Of a stretch of 64,000 bases of DNA, positions 48,284 through 60,304 are shown one piece after another. The stretch spans positions 4,151,501 through 4,215,500 of the forward strand of contig NC_037090.1 of assembly GCF_002994745.2 (NCBI RefSeq). Reading direction: 5' to 3'. Within the stretch, counting starts at the first letter, position 1. Every line of letters begins with the position of its first letter. Both the position numbers and the translations under genes were made by a program. The DNA comes from Rosa chinensis (Eukaryota; Streptophyta; Magnoliopsida; Rosales; Rosaceae). The notes beneath the pieces are model-generated. The model had not been told where the DNA came from. It searched no databases and saw nothing but the letters and a program-made list of their open reading frames with translations.

Positions 48284-48537
48284 AACCCCAGATTACTTTA
48301 TCATGGAATCAGAGCGGGTTACCCACGTGTGCATGCCTAACGGCCACACGGGCTCCACGTCACCAAAAAATTATCCACATGTATGGCTTGAAAATTCGCC
48401 ACACTTGTGGGGGCGTGTTGAGAATATATACCATCCCACATGGGAAAAATGAGACATTGCCTATGAGTTTATAAGGGTTTGGGCCACTTCATCCATTGCC
48501 AATTGGTTTTGGATGTGAACTCCAGATTACTTTATCA
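48284..48537 (+). mobile_element. TRIM retrotransposon with 5' LTR reduced to 20 bp
   Basis: Same family as 11399-11752. Only the last 20 bp of the first LTR remain (AACCCCAGATTACTTTATCA, 48284-48303). The primer-binding region (TGGAATCAGAGC), the internal region and a full 122-bp second LTR (48416-48537) follow. A Copia-like LTR abuts it directly. Confidence 0.9.
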
Positions 48538-51500
48538 TGTTAAGGATAATTGTTAGTAAAATAGTAAAAATTTAGTATAGTCTTATTTGTTAGTTAGGAG
48601 ACTTTTTTACAACTGTACTACATCTCTAGCTACAGGTATAAATAGATGCAACTGTACTCCTATTTCTGTAACAAGTTACAAAAATACTTGATACCAGTTC
48701 GTTGCTTCTTCAATTCTCTCTGCTTATCTATTTCTTATGCTAAAGCTAACATGGTATCAAAGAGCCAGGTTCGATCGGGATTGAAATTTTTCACCGGCGA
48801 CCTAGATTTCCTTTAAGAAATCCATCCTCTCTATTTCTGTCTGCTTATGATTCAAGCATTCAAGCTATTCAGATAAAGTTCATCGTTCATTTTCATAGAT
48901 CGAGTTATGAAATTTCATCAAGATTGTTGACATTTGCTGTTGATTTCTTACATCGGAGCCTTGAAATTGTGTTCTATGCACTCTATTACTGATTGAAAAA
49001 GGTTATTCCTAGAGATTTGTTAAAAGATTGAAGAAAAGTGAAAACCCTAGATTTGTTGAAGAAACGCATACTTTGATTCTACTACTTGTTGAACAATCTG
49101 ATACTAGTTCATGTTCACTGCCTGAATTCCATACAAGTTTATTGCTAGAATCGATTATATTTAAGGGAACTTTGATTGAAGCCCAGAACTTCCTTGAATT
49201 TTTGGGATAATTTTCTTTGGTTCTGTATATGGGTATTTCTGTATGAGAGGAGTATATGCTCATTTTGGGCTCCTATTGAAGAATGATAGTCAGTTATTAC
49301 AAGTTTTCTGCCAATTATTGAAGTTTGTTGAGGTGTTCTCTCTGCCCTCAATTCGTGGCTGTATTGGTGTCTTGATAAGATTGGGTTCTGGTATAGCTCC
49401 GGGTTCTTTTGACTTCAAATCAAGATATGAACCATTTGAGAAGTTGGGTTTTGCATTCAATGATTTCATACAAAGATAAGAAGGGCTTCAGTACTACTTG
49501 TTAACAATTGGTCTTGGTTATCAGTTTTGTGAAGAAAATTTCAGTAGCTTTCATATTATTGTTACTCCAGGTTTTGGAGTAGGTTGTTTGCTGGTTATTC
49601 AAGATAGGAATTCTTGTTTTCTCTGCTTTTCTACATTAAAAGAATCATATTGTCAGACTTTCCCACCTTGAATCATGCATCAGAACAGTGAGCTACAAGT
49701 TTCTTTACTCTCCAACTTTAGCAATGTAATCACAGTTCGCTTGGATGACACTAATTACGTAACTTGGAGATTTATGCTCGAGTCAATGTTGGTAGGGTGT
49801 GCTCTAATGGGATACATTGATGGGTATATTCCGTGTCCCCCACAATACAAAACAATAATAGAGGGTTGTATTAGCTCAGAGCTTACACAAGACTTTAAGG
49901 ATGGAGGAAGAATGACTCTACTTTGATCACTTTACTAGCTACTACTTTGTCATCTGATGCACTTTCATTCATTGTTGGGAGTAAAACATCTAAAGAAGTG
50001 TGGTTTTCACTCGAGCAGAGATATGGTAAACTTTTGAAATATAAAGCTTTTGAGCTCAAGACCTCGATGCAGAAAATTCAAAAAGGTAATGATAGTATTG
50101 ACAAGTATATGCAACGTTTTAAAACTATGAGGGATCAACTTTCAGTAGCTGGAGTTTCTATTCCTGATGAAGATATAGTTATTTTGATTTTGAATGGATT
50201 GCCTTCTGAGTTTGCTACCATGAAAACTATAATAAGGTTCAAAACACAAAAATCCCCTGTTTCAATGGAAGAATTAAGATCTCTCTTGTTAATTGCGGAA
50301 GATGAGATTAATCAATCTGTGAAGTCCATTTCTTTGTCTTTGGAGGCTGCTATTGCTGCATTTGATGATAATTTCAGAGGTACTTTACCTTCTCATTCTT
50401 TGAATAATAATTTACCTAATTCCGAAATGGTTAGCTCATCTACTACACCTGCTGCTACTCTTACAAGAAATTCTTCAAAACCTGTTACTCAATTTGGTTG
50501 TGTACCTCAACCGACTGTTATATCTACCACACCTGGGTATGTTTCTGCATCAACTCATGCTACTAGTAATATACATGCCTCTAATACTATGATGCTTACG
50601 AGTAGTGTTGCTTCTCCTACTGGATGCACTATGCAATACATGCCTAATTTTGAGTTTATGATGAGTGTTGCTCCTGCTACATTAAATGGCTGCATCATTT
50701 ATCCTTCTCCTTCACCATATATACATGTTCAATGTCTAAACTCAAGATGTTGGTTATTCTCCTTATAATAATGGTTTGGTTCAGTCACAAGTCAACTCAG
50801 AATTCATTCATCCCAATGGTAAAATTCAACATAATGGAGGATTTATTGAACCACATGGTACTTTTTCATGTCAAAATGATGGCTTTGTGCAGCAAGCTCC
50901 TGATAATTCTCTGAAAAGCAATGATTCTTGTGGTCAAGATAAGAATAATGGTGTCTATGGACAGAGAAATAAGTCTCTGTCCATAAGTCTAGTTCTGATG
51001 GTGGGAGGATTGATCCATTTGTGCACAATAATAAAGTTTCTCAAGCAAGATCTAATGACTCTCAAAGTGTGTGTTCTAGCAAAATTTGTCAAATATGTAA
51101 ATGATTTGGACACATTGCTGGAATTTGTCCTCAAAGATCTGCTCCTCGGCAAATTATTGCCTCTGGATCTTATATGCAGTGTCAGATTTGCATGAAGTCA
51201 GGTCACAGTGCAGTTGAATGCTTGTACAGGCATAACTATACTTTTCAGCCACCAAATTATGTCTCAGATGCTAGTAAAAGTCTTCCCTTGCATATTAACA
51301 ATGCAACTCCAGCTCCCTCTGACCTCTCCAAATGGCAACAAGAACTGCTCAAGGAAATTGAAGCTTTTCCGATGCAAGGCACTTGGCGGCTGTTATCTAC
51401 TCCTTTGGATCAAACTACACTACATTGTAGGCAGGCAGCTTATCCTATGAAGCTATGCCAATCACTGCCACTCATTACTCCTTGTTGAAACCAATATCAT

Positions 51501-51803
51501 GGGTACGTTACTATATTGCTGAAGTCTTTGGCTCTTTGTTGATGCAATCTGATGGTATCTTCTCTCCCATCAGCTTGAGGGAGGGTGTTAAGGATAATTG
51601 TTAGCAAAATAGTAAAAATTTAGTATAGTCTTATTTGTTAGTTAGGAGACTTTTTTACAGCTGTACTACATCTCTAGCTACATGTATAAATAGATGCAAT
51701 TGTACTCCTATTTCTGTAACAAGTTACACAAATACTTGATACGTACCAGTTCGTTGCTTCTTCAATTCTCTCTGCTTATTTATTTCTTATGCTAAAGCTA
51801 ACA
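48538..51803 (+). mobile_element. Second gag-only Copia-like LTR retrotransposon
   Basis: The LTRs are 48538-48751 (214 bp) and 51586-51803 (218 bp). They are nearly identical apart from a 4-bp insertion in the second. TGGTATCAAAGAGCC follows the first LTR (primer-binding site). The purine tract TTGAGGGAGGG precedes the second. Inside, a 0.9-kb leader (48752-49674) and a gag gene reach almost to the polypurine tract, with no pol. No 5-bp duplication is found: TATCA on the left versus AAACC on the right. This suggests rearrangement with the adjoining TRIM. The LTRs differ in sequence from those at 29139, so this is another family. Confidence 0.93.
49675..51488 (+). pseudogene. Copia-type gag with two CCHC knuckles, disrupted
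   Basis: ATG at 49675 opens the gag core (SNVITVRLDDTNYVTWRFML, PCPPQY). A 1-bp shift near 49895 moves the frame. It then runs from 49923 to 50768 (FIVGSKTSKEVWFSLEQRYG, DKYMQRFKTMRDQLSVAG, ILNGLPSEFATMKTII, the UBN2-type core). Further shifts occur after 50740. A first zinc knuckle near 51085-51130 (CQIC...FGHIAGIC) contains a TGA. The second knuckle (CQICMKSGHSAVEC) is intact from 51180. The gag domain order matches the element at 29139-32028. This copy cannot make a full Gag. Confidence 0.85.
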
Positions 51804-51929
51804 AAACCAACCCACCAGTACCAGCATCATGCCATGGTACCTTAAACCTCAAGGTAACTCAGCCATTTTGCTACACAAAATCATCAACACTGCCCCTTCT
51901 TAATTACCAACAAAATCTCAGTCCATCAA

Positions 51930-52890
51930 CACCATGCCAACACCTCCTCCTCCTCCACCACAAAAGAGGAAGGCACTGCTAGAATTTCAACTATGGAAGA
52001 CACTGGGGTTCACATCAAGAATCAATTGGCAATGGATTAAGTGGTTCAAACCCTTATAAACTCACAAGCAATATCTCATTTTTTCCCATGTGGGATGTGT
52101 GTGTGTGTGTGTGTGTGTATTCTCAACACGTGTGGAGAATATTCAAGCTATACACATGAATAACTTTGGGTGACGTGGAATCCGTGTGGCCGTGAGACAT
52201 GTACATGTAGGATAACCCGCTCTAATACCATACTAGAATTTCAACTATGGAAGAAGATGGAAGAAGAAGAAACGCAGAGAAAGTTGAGGACTACATTGTG
52301 ACAGGAATTTCTGATGACCCTTAACAGGCACAAGCAAATTAAAAGGCACTGAGCAACGTTGGAAGCTAGCAAACCTGTTACCAACATGCACCGTTCTAGC
52401 ATTCTAAGCCATGCATCACACCTTCCCTCTCCTACAACGGCAGACGCCACATCTTCAACAAGTACCTCGTCGCGCTTGTCAGGCTATGTTGCTCTCTAGT
52501 TTGTTTCCTCTCTTCCTTCACCGACAGCCTGGAATACAAGAAGAAGGTGTACTACGGCACTGCTACGTACTTTCAAAGGGCTCGCATTCTTCTACTTCGA
52601 TCGAACATCACGACTTCGAAGAAATAAGGATTGGGAGGAGCTAGAAAAGCTGAAGATTACATCCACGGATTTTCTTCATGCGTACGTATGTTTGTGTCGG
52701 TGTTTGTGTTCTTGATCTTCGCCTTTAGTAGCTTAGAAGTGCAGCTACAGCTGTTTTTTACTGCCGGAATGAGAGATGAACTCGAGTGAGTATTCGATGA
52801 TATATTTGCCCTTGGTGGCTGGGGTTCTTTCAAGTTTCTTGTTCCCCATTTTCCCTACTAGACGGAGAGGGACTGGGTACACATGCATCA
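51930..52890 (+). pseudogene. Old, divergent DMP (DUF679) pseudogene split by a TRIM
   Basis: A possible original start is at 51932 (ATG, then a proline-rich PTPPPPPPQKRK segment), followed by the TRIM insertion. Downstream fragments in different frames recall DUF679: ANLLPT-like at about 52372-52400, then FNKYLVALVRLCCSLVCFLS with SSFTDSLEYKKKVYYGTATY (52450-52570). Next come an LHAY and FVSVFVFLIFAF pair (52675-52730) and PLVAGVLSSFLFPIFPT with RRRGTGYT at 52797-52885. There are several stops and shifts. Its sequence is clearly different from the other four copies (EYKKKVYYG instead of DSTDGKFYYG), so it descends from another DMP subtype. Confidence 0.8.
51977..52256 (-). mobile_element. 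TRIM retrotransposon (minus), 5' LTR reduced to about 24 bp
   Basis: A minus-strand relative of the TRIMs at 11399 and 48284. It keeps the primer-binding region (reverse of CTCTAATACCA, 52219-52230) and one LTR with a (GT)n expansion at 52098-52119. A 22-bp direct repeat CTAGAATTTCAACTATGGAA.. (51979-52000 and 52233-52254) is best read as the divergent LTR 3' end, so the other LTR survives only as that short tail. Confidence 0.75.
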
Positions 52891-54065
52891 GGACACATGA
52901 ACAGCGTATATATTACATGGTTGATGTTTCTAAAAGCATCTACTTATCTATAAAACAAAAGTCCAGTGCACTCCCATATATTGGGGAATGACAAAATAAT
53001 CAGCTTGACTTGATAAGTAATCAAATTGTTGATGTATAATGTTTTCAGTAATATAATCAGTATTGTCTCATTGACGTCATCGCTTAGCGTTATAGCTCTT
53101 TCAAGCTAGTTTCAAGCTAGTTTCAAGCAAAAGGAATGATTGGTAATAAGTGGCTAATAATTAAGGTCTCAATGATCAGTTTAGTGAATCGATACCTCCC
53201 TAAACAATTGGAGTCGTGTCAGTTGGGACCTATCACAAGTTTAGGACTTTAACTATACCAAAATAGCCAATATTTAATTCTTCCGTTAAAGTTTAGGACT
53301 TTATCACAAGTTTCTACAGACCTTGCACGATTTCGCTTGTTTGATCATAAAAAAATTGGTTATAAAGAATGTCATGTCAAACACCTTCTCAAATTGTTAG
53401 GGTTGTGTCAATGAGATCTCTGTGTCAATTAACTTCCTAGACCATTTTTGGGTGGATTTGGAATATCAAGTGTACGATTACTTGACCCTTTATGCCACAA
53501 ATTAAGGGAGGAATATTTACGAGGAGTATGTAACGTGGTTTACTCTAGTAGTGCAACATATATAGTTAACCTGCCTAACATTAAAATTTTAAGATTGCAT
53601 GCATCCCAATATCTGCATGTCTAGTCCTGCACAAGTTATGGGCATATATATAAATATAGCTAAAAGAGTATGACATGCTTCTGTTATTGGTATAGAATTA
53701 ACCTTAACCAATTAAACATAGAATAAAAGCCTAAATAATGCCTAATTAAGATAGTGTTTACACGACCAAAGTGCCTAGCTAACAAGGTGTTTGATACCAT
53801 ACCCGGCCCTTAATTATATTATATATACTTATGAGTTGATTTCCTAGAAGATTAGCAGATCTGACATCTCAAATAGAAGTTGAGAACATAACTAGCTAGT
53901 CACTCAAACAGCATCTATACTTGGACATGAAGCACCTGCAATTGTGATGTGAAATGAGCATCTAAGATTTAACATAGCAAACTAATGGACCAAAAATAAA
54001 GGTAATTCCAATGCAAACAGCAGGAACCGACTATTCTCAATCTCGTGCCATTCAAATTAGCATCT
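52891..54065. other. Intergenic DNA
   Basis: AT-rich, with no ORF or element boundary that I recognise. A short tandem TCAAGCTAGTT repeat lies at 53100-53125. Confidence 0.5.
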
Positions 54066-54660
54066 AAGAACTAGATTCATATACATGGTTGCTGATTTGG
54101 GTACTCTCAAAGCTCACTTGAACTTTTCCCCTTTTATGGTACCAAAAGTAATTTTCACTTTCCCTACCCAAATGTTACCGTACCTCAAAACAATTGAATA
54201 TACTTCTTTAGGGATTAAGGGATATAGCTGTTATACAAAAGCATCGACGAGTCTCACATACACACACTTTTACAACATACATGCCGAAGTTCTCTTCATT
54301 TTAGCCATCCGGAAGGGAAATGGGTATGAGGTTCTTCTCCAAGAACTAGATTCATATACATGGTTGCTGAATTGGGTACTCTCGAAGCTCACTTGAACTT
54401 TTCCCCTTTTATGATGCCAATAGCAATTTTCTTTTTTTGTTTTTTCTGGTCTGAACCAAAAGCAACTTTCACTTTCACTACCAAATGTTACCATAGCTCA
54501 AAACAATCTAATATATTTCAATTCTTTGGTTATATATTAAGGGATAAAGCTGTTGTACAAAAGCATTGACGACTATCGCGAGCGCAATACACACTTACAC
54601 AACATGTAGAAATTCTCTTCATTTTAGCCATCCGGAAGGCAATTAAATGGTATGAGGTTT
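54066..54660. repeat. Tandem duplication of a 275-bp segment
   Basis: AAGAACTAGATTCATATACA occurs at 54066 and 54341. The second copy is longer by insertions (TTTTTTTGTTTTTTC tract) and diverged. It shares GCTCACTTGAACTTTTCCCC and TTTTAGCCATCCGGAAGG. The ORFs across it are not conserved. Confidence 0.9.
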
Positions 54661-56807
54661 TCTAAAAGGCTTTGGCATTAGTGTTGTAGTTCCATTCCTC
54701 ATAGACGAATAGATGACTCTTCACTTTTTCATTATGAATCTAACATGACTCTAATCTAAGCCACTCTTTCCAACGTTACATCCTCACATCCACTGTACGA
54801 TTTGTATTTCTTATAATTAGCACAAAATATAAACGATTTTTGACCTTCCTCTATACCTCTTTGGATATTTTGTTGCTCATTACCTTTTTGGATATTTATT
54901 TTGGGGACCTTATACCTTTTCTGGACTTTCATGTCCCACCAGCATTGTCACGATCGTTGGAAAAGAGAATGACTTAGCCAAATGCCATGTAGTGCCCACA
55001 CACCTCCATGCCAAACCAAAACCATTATCACCAACTATGGGTGCTTATATATAGCTACATGATATAACCGTTTTTCATGTAATTTGCATACGTGGGTTGT
55101 CTAGGACTCATATATATACCAAACGTGGATAATGGCCGGAGGACGTTGTATAGTCAGTATAGATAAGTCAGTATGGTCGATCATTATGAGTCCGTAATTA
55201 TAAGCAAATTATCAAAAAAAATCTAATCAAGATTCTCCATGGATTATTCATGTTCCCTGGAATATTTTTATCCAGTCACTAATTCAAATCACAATTATAT
55301 TAGGTCCCCCCACCCCCCATCACCATGTCACCATGCACGTTTTTTGGGGTCCTTTGATCACCATTCATGTTGACATCGAAGAAACATCACCTATTCCTAT
55401 AGCTTCTGGTCCCTTTGGTCACCATTCATGTTGACATTGAAGAAACACTACCTCTACCTACAGCTAGACTGCTAGGGCTTAACCTTTACTTTTATCTTTG
55501 CATTTACCCAATACGTGTTATATGTAATGCCCCAGCATGTTGTTGAGTCACAAATTACTTACGCAATTGTGCCCCATAATTATGAAAATTGATTTGTCTT
55601 CCATGCTATTTTACCTTTTTAAATCCATTTCCTTTTATTTGTAGGAAACCTTGCATTGAGAATAAAATGACTATTTGAGGCTTGAAATGTGGAGATTTGA
55701 AGCTAGGGGAAGAAGACACGGAGATTGGAAAAAAATTGCAAATCGACTTTTCCGGCAAACTTTTCCGGCGAGCCGCCACTCATGGAGGGTCTTTTCTCCA
55801 GCAAAGGAGGACCATGGTGGTGAGAATCTCCCATCACTTGAAATTCAAATATCTCCCTACACCTTGTCCTTTTATCACCTTGCCAATTTGGGACCATTTG
55901 GGGGACAATGGTGTAACAGCATCTCTTGCACACTTGGGGACCAAAGATGACACACCTAGCTGATCAAAAAGAGGCCAAAGACCAATTATTCAGGATTCTT
56001 GACTCCATTCAATCATCTTCATCTTATCCAAGATCTATTTTTCTCTCTAGAGAAGACACCACCATTTCCACCACTAAAACCACCATTTCCACCTCTAAAA
56101 CCTCCATTTCCACCACTACAACCTTCATTTCCTCCACCATTCAACACCACAACTCATCTTAGAGATCTCAAATTTCACTATTCTTACCAATATCAAGAGC
56201 TTGGAGCAAGGAGAAGGAGGTGACTACCACCACATCATGTTCTTGGAGACCCATCTCCACCACCTCTTCCGGCATCATCAATAGTCACCATTTACTCTCT
56301 ATCTCTTTATGTATTTGATATTTAATAGAATGTTGAAGCTTGTGTATCTAGCTATGTATGAGTAGTGAACTAGTTGGGGCTAGGGTTGAAAGCCCTAGCC
56401 AAACTTGCTTGGATTGATGCTTTTGTTTATAAATTGATGTAAATTCATGTTGTCATTCTCACATGCGAAGTCAATAGTTTAATGCATTACTTAGACCTAA
56501 TCAATTTGAGTTATGTGTTTGCCATGACATGAAGTTTTTCCTAGAGATTGATTACCTCTAGGCAAAAAGGGAGCATGAAAGCACACCATGTGTGCATGTG
56601 AGGGTAGTGAGCTAAAATCACCTAGAGATAGGATTGGTTTGCTTGCTTGGTTACCTAAACTCTAAGCTTTATGCATTTAGGGGCAAATGATTGAGACTTA
56701 TCCGGTAATTGACTTTGTCTCTAGGTAGTTAACTCTAGACTTATCCGGTTAGAGTTAATAAAATGAAAGGGGTTTAAGCCTTAGTAGTCCTATCCGGATG
56801 CTAAGAG
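54661..56807. other. Intergenic/unclassified repeat DNA left of the large retrotransposon
   Basis: No gene is recognised. Contents: a 70-bp direct repeat at 55355-55460 (CACCATTCATGTTGACAT twice), a 21-bp minisatellite at about 56060-56140 (CCACCATTTCCACC units, giving short Pro/Thr ORFs), and a hairpin GGCTAGGG..CCCTAGCC near 56382. From 55650 onward it has the texture of a decayed LTR retrotransposon, but no LTR pair was found. Confidence 0.45.
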
Positions 56808-59292
56808 TGACAGGACCCGCCCCGAATTACACCCTGAAATCCGAGGTGGCCCTGTGGGGCCCACCTTAGGGATAACTCTACAAAAATTCGGCAGAGTCAC
56901 CTCTAAAATGGACTACCCAAAAACCTGTAAAACACACTAAACACTTCAAGCAAACCAACCTTATACTCCTGGAGCCACCCTGCTCCCAATCACCAACAAC
57001 TCCACTTTCACAAAACACAAAACTCAAAATACTAATCCCAAGGTTATGCAGAGCAATACTACTATACACAGGGATATAACAGATGAGTAAAGGATCAAGT
57101 GATCCTACACTGCGGAAATAGTGACAACTATGCCTCAAATGTCATGTACGCCCGACCTCCACTAATTCGCCTGCAAACTGGGCATTAGAAACCGAAAAGC
57201 CCAGGGGAAAGTAGACGAAAAACGTTAGCGTGAGTGGACAAAAATAAACAATTTAAAGGAAAAATGATGTCATACTTTCCCACAAGTTTACAATATAAAG
57301 TCTCAATGCATGCAACGTTTATAAAACGTATTTCTTTAAACTCAAATCTCGTGCAAACCATTCCAGCCCTGCTGGATAAAATAAATCGGAATAGCCCCGC
57401 TAGTCAAATCATAATAAAATATGGGGAAGGACGTTCACCATACGAAAGAAGGGAGCCTTATTAGCTCGGGTCGGAGTGTCCCACACTCTTGAGCATCCCA
57501 TGCTCTCCTCTACTCACCTACGAACACATAGTAAGTAGGGAGGAGTAATAATAGGCTAGCCAGTAATATAATATATATAGAACGACCCTGGGTATGGTGG
57601 TTAAAAACCGATAAATTCCAGTAAATCCTTTAGACTTCCCCATGTCCCACGCTGAATAAATGAATGAGTTGTCAATGAGGCATTCCCAATGCCAAACCGA
57701 AAGTCGGTAAATAAATATGGAGACTTACTCCATCGAAATCCCATTTCAAAAATCCTTTAAAAAAAACTCAAATCGACGAATGAAAATATAATATGAAGTT
57801 CCGGAAATCACCTCGGAAAATAATTCGTCGAAAATCAACATCATTTATAAATTCGAATCCGAGCATAACAATTTCATAACCAAAACTCACAACCAGTATA
57901 AAACTTAAATACTTCATGAGAATCATTATTTAAAAGTAATTCCATAAGATAATTCACAATTATCTTTATATGCTCGGTAAATACGTTAATAAAATAAAAC
58001 ATGCTTTAATAAATAAACGCACGCATCACTTGTTTGAAAACAAAAGTCCACTCACAGTACTATTGGCAACCACGCAAACGAGTTCCTTCATCTAACCGTA
58101 GCTCGCGACATTCCCCTGTACACAATTATATTTCCGTAAACGGCAATCCGATAAAATAATTACGAACTTAAACGAAATCCGAAAATCCCTATCTCCAATA
58201 CTTCTCAAATTCAACCCAAATCTCTTCCACAATTCTAATTCCTCAATTTACATATTCCATAATGAAAACGAGGGAAATCCGACGGCCGGATTTCCCATAT
58301 GTCCACCACAAAACTCCAAACTTCGAAAATTCACAAACAATTCCAAACTCCTCCAAAATTCACCAAACTTCACATATAAGCTCTATGATAATTATAGAAT
58401 TTAACTAGCTAAAAATTGAAATTTATAAACTACCCTAGCCGCCGCTACCGCCGCCCACAGTGGCGGCGCCGCCGCCACCATCTCCGATGGCCACCAAAAT
58501 TTGACAGTAGCATCTTCTCAACACACTGATTCAACTTCATAACTACAACAATTCCAAATAACAACTAGAAACAGTCGAAATCAATTAATGAACAAAAACC
58601 CAGAAATCCTCAAGAACCCTAGAATTTCAATTCGTCGATTCGGCATCTACACAATAAATCGTGATACAAGGCCATAGGGGAAATGATCAGTGATGAAAAC
58701 CGAACCTTCGATGGCGAAATGGGGACCGGAGGTGGCCGGAATCGCCGGAAAACGATGAAACCTCCGTTCGGCTACAGTGACCGTCCTCTTCTTCTCATTG
58801 CTGCACCTTCCACAGTTCATATTAGGCTACCAAACGAACCCAGAAATCAAGAGAATGAAGAGAGCTTTCCAACGACACCTTACACGTCAAAATCCGTCGC
58901 CGGATGGAGGAGATATGGCCGGAAGAAGGTGAAGAGGTCGGAGAGGAAGAGAGAATCGGGGAGAGAGAAGAGAGAGCTCGGTAAGTTTCCGAAAATGGAA
59001 ACTTACCACAGTAACTCGGCTATTTATAGAAACTTACTACATGAACAGTAACTTTAGTATTTCGCTTATAACTTTTGCATACGAACTCCGATTTTTACGT
59101 ACCACATATGCACGCGCTCGGTTTAACGTCCTCTACAACTTCCATGAAGAACTGTTTCTCAAATTTTGATCCGAACAAAAAGTCAACTTTTAGGGCCACT
59201 AAAAGTACTAAACTGAAAGTAAAAGTGAAAGTAAAGGTCGTTTACCGTCCAAATGACTAGTAAACACGTGGATTTAGGTTCGGGACGTTACA
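56808..59292 (-). repeat. 3' LTR of the WOX-bearing retrotransposon
   Basis: The boundaries are given by identity with 63722-64000 and by the adjacent polypurine tract. A TATA-like CTATAAATAG lies on the minus strand at about 59022-59031, the expected LTR promoter region. GC-rich gene-like codon runs at 58440-58490 and 58680-58980 belong to the LTR leader, not to recognised genes. Confidence 0.85.
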
Positions 59293-59305
59293 ATCTCCCC
59301 TCCTT

Positions 59306-59930
59306 ATAACAATTTCGTCCTCGAAATTTAGTCGCGAGTCGATTTCTCTCGATTAAAGTTTTCTGTAGTTCATATAGAAAAAATCTTCATTCCCACTTAC
59401 GTCATCAACATGACATTCATTCACTGCATCATTTCTCAAAATTACAATACAACAATTTCCTTAAGCAACCAACACTCAAATCACCACGTGGCATTGCACA
59501 TATAACTGTTTTCACACAGATCGTTGTCCTGTACCGGCATATAAGCATAGTAAACACTCTCACCAAGCTTTCGCTACTCAATTGGCATCACGGTAAACCT
59601 CCATGGTAAAATTTAAGCATGCACTAATCTACACAACAATAGAGATGCATCACTTAAAGCAAATCATCTTCAAAAGCACGTCAACAAAATATGTCACCCA
59701 GTGATGATGACTTGGGCTTGCTCATTTCTTAGGTTAGGCAGTAAGGCTGGCCATTTGGACCAAAGAAACCGAACCAACCACATTTTGAACCGGCCCAAAC
59801 CAATTTGGGCCAAAAACTCGGCCCACTAACCTTCTACTCGGCTCGGCTACAGTATGAACCTACTGTAAGTATACAGTACCGACCATATACACATCCGTAT
59901 ATCGAGCATATACGAGATCCAAAAATATTT
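59306..59930. other. Interior 3' region of the retrotransposon
   Basis: No ORF. From about 59745 the sequence changes to GGCCC/GGGCC-containing DNA (GGCTGGCCATTTGGACC, AACCGGCCCAAACC). This could mark the start of a secondary insertion or transduplicated segment that includes the homeobox gene. Confidence 0.45.
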
Positions 59931-59934
59931 ATAG

Positions 59935-60290
59935 AAGGTAAGGTTCGAACTCCAGACCTCCTACACCATGGCTTTGCTCCCAACCACTGAAGCAGGAGCT
60001 GCTCTCTATAATATATATGCTCACTTATTATATATATTATGTCAAAAACGACATAAAATAAATACAAGGGGATGCAAGGTTTCGAACCCTTAACCTGTTG
60101 TACAAAAGCTTTGCTCCCAACCACTGGAGCACAAGCTGTGCTTAATATAATGTGTACAAATTTTATACTTATTATGTCATAAACGAACATAATAAAAAAT
60201 AAACGAGAGGCGAGGTTCGAACCTCAGACCTCTTGTACACAAACTCCACACTCAACCACTAGAGCACGAGCTGCTCACGTTACTATCCAT
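59935..60290 (-). repeat. Three tandem tRNA-like (SINE-head-like) modules
   Basis: Read on the minus strand, three modules of about 75-90 bp each contain a box A-like start (AGCTC.TGCT..AGTGGTTG) and a box B (GGTTCGAACC type), at about 59940-60005, 60080-60140 and 60208-60275. They are separated by TATATA-rich linkers. Spacing of the boxes is tRNA-like, but no module folds obviously as an intact tRNA gene. They resemble pol III promoter heads of SINEs. Confidence 0.55.
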
Positions 60291-60304
60291 ACCAAACCTT
60301 TTAT

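Noticed and set aside
56878..57138. 86-codon minus ORF, repeated at 63694-63984
   Set aside because: It lies in the LTR and is duplicated only because the LTR is; no family recognised.
59935..60290. Functional tRNA genes
   Set aside because: Box A/B-like motifs are present, but I see no complete cloverleaf; SINE-like or pseudo-tRNA modules fit better.
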